From Thalassobius sp050633445 (GTDB taxonomy: Bacteria; Pseudomonadota; Alphaproteobacteria; Rhodobacterales; Rhodobacteraceae): a stretch of DNA of 64,000 bases. The position numbers and the translations under genes were made by a program. Location of the stretch: positions 1 through 64,000 of the forward strand of contig JBOEGN010000034.1 of NCBI GenBank assembly GCA_050633445.1, in the 5' to 3' direction. The notes beneath the pieces were generated by a model. That model saw nothing but the letters and a program-made list of their open reading frames with translations. It was not told the DNA's origin and did no database searches. Positions 33,648 to 41,157 of this stretch are shown one piece after another (the stretch's first letter is position 1; each line of letters begins with the position of its first letter).

Positions 33648-34511
33648 TTAATCCAGCAGAACCGGCGCCAGAATATCTCGTAACCGGTCCCAGGTGTCCT
33701 GATTTGGCGCGCACAGGATATAGCCCTCTTCGATGCCGATATTATAGTCGCGCCCGTCCAGCATCTGCGCCACGCCGCCTGCGCGTTGGCACAGCAGCAC
33801 GCCCGCCGCGTGGTCCCACGGGTTCAGAATGCCCGACAGGGTGAAATCCACGCCGCCCTGCGCCATCACCCGGTATTCGTGACACGAACAGCGCATCGAG
33901 CTTGCACGCGCGAACTCGGGCAAGACCGGGGCCAGTTTGGCCTGCGTTTCCTTGGGCATCAGATAAAAATGCATGTTCCCCGACAGGTCAGACAGCGCCC
34001 CCCCAACCGAGACATGCGCCGAGGTTTCGGTGCGCCCTGTGCCTGCGATGCGGGTCTGGGATTGGTCATCGCTGATCACCCAATCATCCACCATCGGATC
34101 ATACAGCAGACCAAAAACCGGACGGCCAAAACGGGTGGCCGCCAGAATGACACCGAACAGCGGCACGCCCTTGGCGAAATTCCAGGTGCCGTCAACGGGG
34201 TCGATGATAAAGGCTAGCTCGGCCTCGGCAGCTTTGTGGCGCAGGGACGGGTCAGCGGCTGCGGCCTCTTCTCCTATGACAACCGCGTTGGGAAACAGGC
34301 GCAAGATCCCCCGCGCAATCATCGCCTCGGCGGCGGTGTCGGCCTCGGTCACCAGATCCTGGGGGCCGGATTTGGTATCAATCTGATGCGCCGAGAGGTT
34401 GCGAAAACGCGGCAGAATCTCGGTCTTGGCGGCGCGACGCACGAGGTTCACAAGGCTGGTTTGCTGGGCACGGGTCAAGGTGGTGACGGTCATTGGAAGC
34501 GTGTCGGTCAT
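33648..34511 (-). CDS. Inositol monophosphatase family protein
   Basis: A 287-residue metal-dependent phosphatase. It has the GEE motif VVIGEEAAA, the signature IIDPVDGTWNFAKG (DPxDGT) and WDHAAGVLLCQRAGG near the C-terminus, so all metal ligands of the family are visible. The family covers inositol-1-phosphatase, fructose-bisphosphatase, CysQ and histidinol-phosphatase (HisN) functions. None of the neighbours fixes the substrate. It ends very close to the gcvP terminator on the opposite strand. Confidence 0.88.
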   Translation of the reverse strand: MTDTLPMTVTTLTRAQQTSLVNLVRRAAKTEILPRFRNLSAHQIDTKSGPQDLVTEADTAAEAMIARGILRLFPNAVVIGEEAAAADPSLRHKAAEAELAFIIDPVDGTWNFAKGVPLFGVILAATRFGRPVFGLLYDPMVDDWVISDDQSQTRIAGTGRTETSAHVSVGGALSDLSGNMHFYLMPKETQAKLAPVLPEFARASSMRCSCHEYRVMAQGGVDFTLSGILNPWDHAAGVLLCQRAGGVAQMLDGRDYNIGIEEGYILCAPNQDTWDRLRDILAPVLLD

Positions 34512-34575
34512 GTCGATTCTCGTGATTCTGCGGTTGCACTATGGGTTGCACTGGCACCATGCGAATGCAACACGG

Positions 34576-37092
34576 CTATTCGCGCGCGCGCAGGATTTGT
34601 GCGGGTCGCGTGGTCAGGCTGCGGCGGGCAAAGCCCAGGCTGGCCAGCAGGGTCGCGATCACGCCCCCGGTCACGATCCCAATGGCCGAGGACCAGATCA
34701 CGGTGAATTCCGTCTCCATCACATAGTAGGACACGGCCCAGCCGCCTGCGATGCCAGCGGCCAGCGCCACGATCCCCGCGCCAGCGCCCAACAGCCCCGC
34801 GCGCAAGGCGAAACTGCCCAGAATGCGATTGCGCGAGGCCCCCAGCGTTTTCAGAATCGCAGCCTCGTAGCTGCGGGCCTGTTCGCCAGCAGCCGCCGCG
34901 CCGATCAGCACCAGGAACCCGGTCAGCAAGGTGGCCGCTGCGCCCCAGGACGTGGCCGAGGCGATGCCGTTCAGCATCACGCTGACCCGATCAATTGCGT
35001 CCCGCACCCGGATCGCCGTGATGTTGGGGTATTGGTTAGCCAAATCGCGCAGAATGGCGGCCTCGGCCTGCTCTTCGGCGTATACTGTGGCGATGAAGCT
35101 GTGCGGCGCACCCTTCAGGGCGTTTTCATTCACCGCCATGACGAAACCCATCCCGGCGGTCGAGAAATCAACCTCGCGGAAGCTGGTGATCGTGCCGGTG
35201 ATGTCGCGCCCCAGAATGTTGAGGGTGATGGTGTCGTTCAGGGACAGTCCGATTTCCTCGGCCTCTTCGCGGGCAAAACTGATCTGGGGCGGGCCGCTGT
35301 AATCCTCGGGCCACCATTCGCCGGCTGTGATCGTGGTGTTCTCGGGCTGCGGGCCCGCATAGGTGATGCCACGATCGCCCCGCACCACCCAGTGATCGCC
35401 GGCGACTTGATCGGCGGGAATGTCGTTGATCCGCGTGATCACCCCGCGCAACATCGGCGCGTATTCCACGCGACTGACCTGGGGGTCCTCCTCGACGCGT
35501 TCCAGAAAACCGGGCATCTGATCGCGCTGAATATCAACAAAGAAATAGCTGGGCGCGACGTCCGGCAAATTGCCCGAGATCGCTTGCCGCAGGTTGCCGT
35601 CAATCTGTCCAACGGCCGCCAGAACGGCCAGGCCCAGACCCAACGACAGAACGACCGGCGTCGCCTCGTCGCGGGTGCCACCGATGGCGGCGACGGCCCA
35701 TCGCAGGGCAGGCAACCCACGGGTCGCATTGCGGGTGCGTCGGGACAGATAGCGGATACCAAGGGCAGCGAGCGCCAGCACGATCAAAGCCAACAGGATG
35801 CCTCCGGCCGTCCACAGGGTCAGCATCATCGTCCCCGAGAACAGGATCGCCACGCCGACCAGCGCTCCGACCAGAGCCAAAGTGATCAACACATAAGGCA
35901 GCGGCGGAAAAATTCGCGCGCCTGCCATAGCATCGCGGAACAGGGTGGCTGCGCGGACCTCGCCGGTGCGGGCCAGCGGCCACAGGGTAAAGATCAGCGC
36001 AGTTAGCAATCCATAGACGGCGGCCTCGAACAGGGGTTCGGGAAAGAACGCGAATACGGCGGGCACCGGCAATTGTGCGGTCAGGATCGGCGCCAGCAAA
36101 ACAGGTATGCCGCCCCCTAGGAGCAGGCCCAAAGCGATCCCCAACAAAGACAACGCGCCGATCTGCATGAAATAGGTCTGAAAGATCACGCTGCGTTCCG
36201 CGCCAAGACTGCGCAGCGTGGCAATGACGCTGGTTTTCCCGGCCAAATAGGCGCGCACTGCCGCAGAAACGCCGACCCCGCCAACGGCCAGGCCAGACAG
36301 GCCGACCAGCACCAGAAACGCGCCCAGACGATCGACGAAAGTGGCGATACCTGGCGCCCCGTTGCGAGAGTCTCTCCAGCGTAAGCCTTTGCTTTCAAAG
36401 GCGTCTATCGCTGATGCCTTTGTGGCCTCAAGATCTGTTTCGTCGGGCAGATCCAGCCGATACTTGGCCTCGAACAGCGATCCGGGAACCAATAGGCCGG
36501 ACGTCGCCAAAGCCTCTTTGCGGACAATTGTGCGCGGGCCCAGACCAAAGCCCGCAGCCGCGCTGTCAGGTTCACGAGTCAGCGCGGCCATCAGCTGAAA
36601 CTCCTGGGTTCCCAGTTGGAACGTCGCGCCAATTTCCAGACCCATGCGGTCGATCAAAACACGCTCCATCACGGCGCCGGGCAGACCATTCGCACCATCC
36701 AGAGCGGTACCGAGAGCCATGTCAGGCGACAGGCCGACCTGACCGATCAGCGGGTACATGTCATCAACGGCCTTTACTTGCGTCAGCCCGCGTTCATCGC
36801 CCACAACCGCCATCGAGCGGAAGTCGGCAATCTCGGAGACATTTTCGGCAACCTGCGCCATCCAGGCACGCTCTTCATCGCTGGCAAAGCGATAGGTGAA
36901 CTCCATTTCAGCGTCCCCGCCCAGCAGGGCCGCGCCCTCTTGGGTCAGGCCAGCCTCGATGCCAGCGCGGATGCTGCCGACACCGGCAATGGCCGCGACG
37001 CCAAGGGTCAGACAGGCCAGGAAAATACGGAATCCACGCAGACCTCCGCGCAATTCACGACGCGCAAAACGAGCGGCGACGGACAGGCTCAT
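34576..37092 (-). CDS. ybbP: ABC transporter permease, YbbP-like (FtsX superfamily)
   Basis: An 838-residue permease with about ten hydrophobic segments in two FtsX-type units. After an N-terminal helix (FRIFLACLTLGVAAIAGVGS), a large periplasmic domain follows, then helices about 250-490 and a second periplasmic part, and the last three helices before the end RARE. It overlaps the ATPase gene by 4 bp (ATGA) and would partner with it. In E. coli ybbA-ybbP is divergent from tesA, and the same order is found here. The transported lipid or protein is not known. Confidence 0.85.
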   Translation of the reverse strand: MSLSVAARFARRELRGGLRGFRIFLACLTLGVAAIAGVGSIRAGIEAGLTQEGAALLGGDAEMEFTYRFASDEERAWMAQVAENVSEIADFRSMAVVGDERGLTQVKAVDDMYPLIGQVGLSPDMALGTALDGANGLPGAVMERVLIDRMGLEIGATFQLGTQEFQLMAALTREPDSAAAGFGLGPRTIVRKEALATSGLLVPGSLFEAKYRLDLPDETDLEATKASAIDAFESKGLRWRDSRNGAPGIATFVDRLGAFLVLVGLSGLAVGGVGVSAAVRAYLAGKTSVIATLRSLGAERSVIFQTYFMQIGALSLLGIALGLLLGGGIPVLLAPILTAQLPVPAVFAFFPEPLFEAAVYGLLTALIFTLWPLARTGEVRAATLFRDAMAGARIFPPLPYVLITLALVGALVGVAILFSGTMMLTLWTAGGILLALIVLALAALGIRYLSRRTRNATRGLPALRWAVAAIGGTRDEATPVVLSLGLGLAVLAAVGQIDGNLRQAISGNLPDVAPSYFFVDIQRDQMPGFLERVEEDPQVSRVEYAPMLRGVITRINDIPADQVAGDHWVVRGDRGITYAGPQPENTTITAGEWWPEDYSGPPQISFAREEAEEIGLSLNDTITLNILGRDITGTITSFREVDFSTAGMGFVMAVNENALKGAPHSFIATVYAEEQAEAAILRDLANQYPNITAIRVRDAIDRVSVMLNGIASATSWGAAATLLTGFLVLIGAAAAGEQARSYEAAILKTLGASRNRILGSFALRAGLLGAGAGIVALAAGIAGGWAVSYYVMETEFTVIWSSAIGIVTGGVIATLLASLGFARRSLTTRPAQILRARE

Positions 37093-37775
37093 GCCGCGGC
37101 CTCCTGCACGTCAATCCGGCCGTCACGCAGGCGGATCACACGGTCGCAACGGCTGGCCAGTTCGCGCGAATGGGTGACCAGCACCAGCGTCGCACCGTGG
37201 CGGTCGCGCAGGCCAAACAGCAGGTCGATGATTGCGTTGCCGTTCGCTCCATCCAGATTGCCGGTGGGTTCATCCGCCAGCAAAATGTCAGGACGCGGAG
37301 CCGAGGCGCGCGCCAGTGCCACACGCTGTTGTTCGCCGCCGGACATTTGGCTGGGATAGTGATCGGCGCGTTCTTCCAGCCCTACGGCCTGCAATTCCTC
37401 CATCGCGCGATCAAAGGCGTCGCGGTCCCCGGCCAATTCCAAGGGCGTTGCGACATTTTCCAGGGCGGTCATTGTCGGGATCAGGTGGAAAGATTGAAAC
37501 ACTACCCCCATATGTTTGCGACGGAACCTGGCCAACTGGTCCTCGTCCATGGCGGTCAGGTCCTGACCCAACGCGGTGATGGTGCCGCCCGTGGCGCGCT
37601 CTAGCCCGCCCATAAGCATGAGGAGAGACGATTTGCCCGACCCAGAGGGCCCGATCAGGCCAAGCGACTCGCCTTTCTGGACATCCAGCGAGATGCCGTG
37701 AAGAATTTTGACTAAACCCGCGTTCCCGCTTAGGGATAACTCCGCCTTTGACAATGACAAAACCGGTTCAGACAT
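37089..37775 (-). CDS. ybbA: ABC transporter ATP-binding protein, YbbA-like
   Basis: A 228-residue ATPase with Walker A GPSGSGKSSLL, signature MSGGEQQRVALARA, Walker B DILLADEPTGN and the H-loop LVTHSRELA. The LolD/MacB-type branch works with FtsX-like permeases, matching the overlapping ybbP. Start is the ATG at 37775, with AAGGA 8 bases before it; a TTG at 37781 is a poorer alternative. It is divergent from tesA with the two start codons overlapping in CATG. Confidence 0.88.
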   Translation of the reverse strand: MSEPVLSLSKAELSLSGNAGLVKILHGISLDVQKGESLGLIGPSGSGKSSLLMLMGGLERATGGTITALGQDLTAMDEDQLARFRRKHMGVVFQSFHLIPTMTALENVATPLELAGDRDAFDRAMEELQAVGLEERADHYPSQMSGGEQQRVALARASAPRPDILLADEPTGNLDGANGNAIIDLLFGLRDRHGATLVLVTHSRELASRCDRVIRLRDGRIDVQEAAA

Positions 37776-38478
37776 GCCCAAATTCCTTTTCGTGAAAGCT
37801 TTCTACTCATATGGGGTGCGCCGTTTGCGGGGCAAGGCGTTCGTGGCGCTTCTGTCGCTGTTGATGGCGATCCCTTTGACTGCAACCGCCCAATCGCGCG
37901 CGATTATGGCCTTTGGTGACAGTTTGACGGCGGGCTACGGTCTGCTGGATCACGAAGGGCTGGTGCCGCAGTTGCGCGACTGGCTGGCGGAAAATGGTCA
38001 GGATGTGCGGGTGATCAACGCGGGCGTCTCGGGGGACACCACTGCCGGAGGGCTGTCACGAATTGAATGGTCGCTGACCCCGGATATTGGCGGGATCATG
38101 GTGACGCTGGGTGGCAATGACATGCTGAGGGGGATTGATCCCGCAGCCGCCCGCGCCAATCTGCGCGGCATTTTGCAGGTCGCGGCGGAGAATGGGCTTG
38201 AGATTCTGGTGGTCGGGATGCCTGGCCCGGTGAACTATGGCCCGGCCTATCGGCAGGAATTCGAGGCGATGTATCCCGAACTGGCGCAGGAATTTGGCGC
38301 ATTGTTTGCCGCCAATTTCTTTGCTGGTCTGGGCGAGGGGACTCCGGCGGATCTACAACCTTTGTTTCAATCTGACCGCATTCATCCCAACGCCGAAGGT
38401 GTGGGGATGATCGTGCAGGACCTGGGACCATGGGTGATGCAACTGATCCAGCGTGTAGAGGCGCAGGGCGGGTCTTGA
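37774..38478 (+). CDS. tesA: Arylesterase / acyl-CoA thioesterase I, GDSL family
   Basis: TesA is a periplasmic SGNH hydrolase that acts as a thioesterase, esterase and lysophospholipase. The 234-residue protein has block I FGDSLTAGYGL with the catalytic Ser, block III TLGGNDML and block V SDRIHPNAEG with Asp and His. A signal peptide precedes it: RRLRGKAFVALLSLLMAIPLTATAQ, cut near TAQ. Start is uncertain: ATG 37774 has no ribosome-binding site and overlaps the ybbA start; GTG at 37816 or 37843 would leave a gap and give a shorter signal. It resembles the E. coli tesA/ybbA arrangement. Confidence 0.88.
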   Translation: MPKFLFVKAFYSYGVRRLRGKAFVALLSLLMAIPLTATAQSRAIMAFGDSLTAGYGLLDHEGLVPQLRDWLAENGQDVRVINAGVSGDTTAGGLSRIEWSLTPDIGGIMVTLGGNDMLRGIDPAAARANLRGILQVAAENGLEILVVGMPGPVNYGPAYRQEFEAMYPELAQEFGALFAANFFAGLGEGTPADLQPLFQSDRIHPNAEGVGMIVQDLGPWVMQLIQRVEAQGGS

Positions 38479-38532
38479 ACCTGTCCGGGCAGCTCATATA
38501 TTCGCAATAACAAATGTATTCAGGAGCAGATC

Positions 38533-38964
38533 ATGGCAGCCATGAAACTCACCTGTCTGGACTGCGGCCAAGTCAATCGCATCCCTCAGGAAAAACTCGG
38601 GTCCGGCCCCAAATGCGGCACCTGTGGCACCAAGCTGGTGGGCGGCAAAGTGGCCGAGGTCGATCTGGCCACTTTGCAAAAGGCCGCGCGCAATGACGAT
38701 TTGCCTCTGGTGGTGGATTTCTGGGCGCCGTGGTGTGGCCCGTGCCGACAGATGGCGCCTGAATTCGCTAAGGCCGCTGCCGAATTGAACAGCTCGGCCC
38801 GTCTGGTCAAGCTGAACACCGAGGATCACCCAAATGCCGGGGCCAAATACAACATCCGAGGCATTCCCACGATGGCCGCCTTTGCCGGAGGGCGCGAGCG
38901 TGCCCGACAATCCGGTGCCCTACCGGCGGCGAATATCATTTCGTGGGTAAAGGGCGCGGTGTAA
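38533..38964 (+). CDS. trxC: Thioredoxin 2
   Basis: A 143-residue thioredoxin with an N-terminal zinc domain built on two CxxC pairs, CLDCGQ and CGTCGTK, and an active site WAPWCGPCRQMAP (WCGPC, about residues 67-71). The cis-Pro loop IRGIPTMAAF follows. The zinc domain distinguishes it from thioredoxin 1; family members are oxidative-stress induced in other bacteria. AGGAGC precedes the ATG. Confidence 0.94.
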   Translation: MAAMKLTCLDCGQVNRIPQEKLGSGPKCGTCGTKLVGGKVAEVDLATLQKAARNDDLPLVVDFWAPWCGPCRQMAPEFAKAAAELNSSARLVKLNTEDHPNAGAKYNIRGIPTMAAFAGGRERARQSGALPAANIISWVKGAV

Positions 38965-38991
38965 CAGCCTGCCGCGCCCTTCTTGCGTGGC

Positions 38992-39312
38992 TCAGCCGAT
39001 GGACTTGGCCACGTCATACATGACGGGCTCAAAGCTTTTGCACAGATCGTTAATTACGCGGTTACGTTGACGCATTTCGTCCGTGCGCAGCATGGCCTGA
39101 AAATCCTCGCGGCGTTCCCATTGCGAATAGTTGGCAATCCGCGTCTGAGCATCGTTCACATGCAGCCCCGCGCCAATGAAACCGGGCTGCTTTGAAATGA
39201 AGTTGTCATAGGCATCGGTCAATGCATCCAGCAGATCCTGGCAGGTTCCGGGCGTCATCTCGAATGTGGTGATAACGGTCTGGAACGGGTTGTCGCTTGA
39301 TATCTTGGGCAT
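38992..39312 (-). CDS. Antibiotic biosynthesis monooxygenase (ABM) domain protein
   Basis: A 106-residue ferredoxin-like alpha/beta protein: FQTVITTFEMTPGTCQDLL, LTDAYDNFISKQPGFIGAG, NYSQWERREDFQAML. This is the pattern of ABM / quinol monooxygenase-like proteins, which include heme-degrading and quinone-oxidising enzymes. Start at 39312 follows a good GGAGG site; the longer frame to 39345 has a poor site. Function not assigned. It is convergent with trxC. Confidence 0.78.
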   Translation of the reverse strand: MPKISSDNPFQTVITTFEMTPGTCQDLLDALTDAYDNFISKQPGFIGAGLHVNDAQTRIANYSQWERREDFQAMLRTDEMRQRNRVINDLCKSFEPVMYDVAKSIG

Positions 39313-39429
39313 TTTTTCCTCCATACTTGGGAATAAGCCTAGCACCCGCAGGTCTTATCGCCAAAGGGGGATTTGGTTAACGGATCGTTTACCAATCTTA
39401 AGTGACACTGAACGGGATGGAGGCATCCT

Positions 39430-40071
39430 GTGCGGATTTTTCTGGTGCTCTTAGTATGTTTGTTGGTGACGCCCCCCGCATGGGCCGGGGCGTGGATGCG
39501 CGACAAAGGCGGTTGGTTCAGCGCGACCTCGAACACATGGAGTCAGGACGGCAGTTACTACAATGCCTATTATGCCGAATACGGGCTGTGGGATTGGATG
39601 ACCGTAGGGGTGGACAGCGGCATAACTTCGGCTGGGGCTATCTCGGCGCTGTTCTTTACCCGCGTTCCGATTTGGCAATCTGACAAAGGCCATCGTATCG
39701 CGTTTGAAGTCGGTGGCGGAAAAAGCGCCGGGCGGCCGATCAGCCGGACGGGACTGTCTTATGGTCGCGGTTTGACCACGCGTTTCGGCGGAGGCTGGAT
39801 GGCAGTAGACGCGCTGGCATTGGTCGACCTGTGGTCCGGCATTGCAAGCTACAAAGTGGACAGCACCATTGGTCTGTCGCCTTCGGATAAGTGGAAAACA
39901 ATCCTGCAATTCCAGACCGAGGTTCATCCGGGCATTCGCCATTCCATGAAAATCGCCCCATCTGTGGTACGCCGTCTGGGCAAGAACACTCATTTTGAAT
40001 TTGGTCTGAGCGAGGTCGTTCTGGGCGGGCGCGGATCAGCGGTGAAATTGGGAATTTGGCTCGAGTTCTGA
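39430..40071 (+). CDS. Hypothetical secreted protein, possible outer-membrane barrel
   Basis: A 213-residue protein starting at GTG 39430 with a clear signal peptide (RIFLVLLVCLLVTPPAWA, cut at AWA-GA). The mature part is rich in aromatic residues and alternating polar/apolar strands (GGWFSATSNTWSQDGSYYNAYYAE and the end GSAVKLGIWLEF, an aromatic C-terminus typical of beta-barrel proteins). I do not recognise a family with certainty. It lies apart from its neighbours and is followed 69 bp later by a DUF1772-like gene. Confidence 0.6.
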   Translation: MRIFLVLLVCLLVTPPAWAGAWMRDKGGWFSATSNTWSQDGSYYNAYYAEYGLWDWMTVGVDSGITSAGAISALFFTRVPIWQSDKGHRIAFEVGGGKSAGRPISRTGLSYGRGLTTRFGGGWMAVDALALVDLWSGIASYKVDSTIGLSPSDKWKTILQFQTEVHPGIRHSMKIAPSVVRRLGKNTHFEFGLSEVVLGGRGSAVKLGIWLEF

Positions 40072-40140
40072 AATTTTTCGACAGAAATTCAGCGCCCAAG
40101 CGTTTCAGAACCATTGCTCAATCAAACAGGATATTAAGAA

Positions 40141-40653
40141 ATGAATTTTCGTGTGGGACTATTGGTTGCTTTGGCGTTTTCGGCCGCCATTTTTGGGTTT
40201 TTCTACGCCTGGGTCTGTTCGACCATGTGGGGGTTGGATCAGTTGCCGCCCGACACAGCGATCGAGGCGATGAACGCGATGAACCGCTCGGTCCGCAATG
40301 CGGTTTTCGCTCCGGCCTTTTTCGGGACACCGATCGTGTTGTTGCTGGTGGCTGCTTGGGGTTGGGCGCTGGGTCACCGCAAAGTCGCCATTGTGCTGGC
40401 ATCTGCGGCATTGCTATACATCCTAGGTGCCTTCGCGCCGACGGTGATGGTGAATGTCCCAATGAACCTGGCGCTTATGGAAACGGATATGGGGCAGACC
40501 GACAGCCTGCGCGGAATCTGGAGTGAATACTCGGAGCGTTGGCAGGTCTGGAACACTGCGCGCACTGTCGCGTCCGGTGTGGTCGTTCTGCTGGTCGGCT
40601 GGGCGCTTTTGCTCCACGGCAGCTCGCTTGCGGCGCACGGGACCAAGGCGTAG
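40141..40653 (+). CDS. DUF1772-like membrane protein
   Basis: A 170-residue protein with four hydrophobic helices. FFYAWVCSTMWGLDQL, AIEAMNAMNRSVRN and FFGTPIVLLLVAAWGWALG plus MVNVPMNLAL match DUF1772, a family related to anthrone oxygenase-type proteins. Function unknown. AGGATATTAAGAA precedes the ATG. The next gene starts 10 bp after the stop. Confidence 0.72.
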   Translation: MNFRVGLLVALAFSAAIFGFFYAWVCSTMWGLDQLPPDTAIEAMNAMNRSVRNAVFAPAFFGTPIVLLLVAAWGWALGHRKVAIVLASAALLYILGAFAPTVMVNVPMNLALMETDMGQTDSLRGIWSEYSERWQVWNTARTVASGVVVLLVGWALLLHGSSLAAHGTKA

Positions 40654-40663
40654 CATCCGAGCC

Positions 40664-41155
40664 ATGGCGACATCTTTGTTCCAACCGGTTGATGCTGCGC
40701 ACCGCCAACTTGCGCAGGCGCTGATGAAGGACGCGAAATTTGCCGCGTTGGCTGTGAATGACCCCGAAACCAAGACACCCTTTGTCAGCCGAGTGGCGCT
40801 GGGATTGGCGACGGATGGCGTTCCGGTCTCGCTGGTATCGCAACTTGCGCAACACACACGTGCCTTGCAGGCCGATGCCAGTTGCGCCTTGTTGATAGGC
40901 GAGCCGGGTGCAAAAGGAGATGTGCTCTCGCATCCGCGTCTGACGCTCCAGGCGCGTGCGGAATTCGTGGATCGGGTTGGTCCAGAACACGCAGAAATGG
41001 CCGCGCAGTATTTGCGCGGCCATCCCAAGTCAAAACTCTATCTATCGCTGGGCGATTTCGGCTTTGTTCGGTTTGTTCCGATCCGTGCCTTTCTTAATGG
41101 CGGTTTCGGCAAAGCGTTTCAGTTGGCTCCGAACGATCTGAAACCAGGGCTCTAA
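40664..41155 (+). CDS. Pyridoxamine 5'-phosphate oxidase-like (HugZ-type) protein
   Basis: A 163-residue split-barrel flavin- or heme-binding protein. The pattern FAALAVNDPETKTPFVSRVALG, followed by LVSQLAQHTRALQADASCALLIGEP and SHPRLTLQARAEFVD is the N-terminal part of HugZ-like proteins; it lacks the C-terminal DUF2470 domain. Cofactor and substrate unknown. It ends 2 bp before the end of the beta-helix gene on the other strand. Confidence 0.78.
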   Translation: MATSLFQPVDAAHRQLAQALMKDAKFAALAVNDPETKTPFVSRVALGLATDGVPVSLVSQLAQHTRALQADASCALLIGEPGAKGDVLSHPRLTLQARAEFVDRVGPEHAEMAAQYLRGHPKSKLYLSLGDFGFVRFVPIRAFLNGGFGKAFQLAPNDLKPGL

Positions 41156-41157
41156 GC

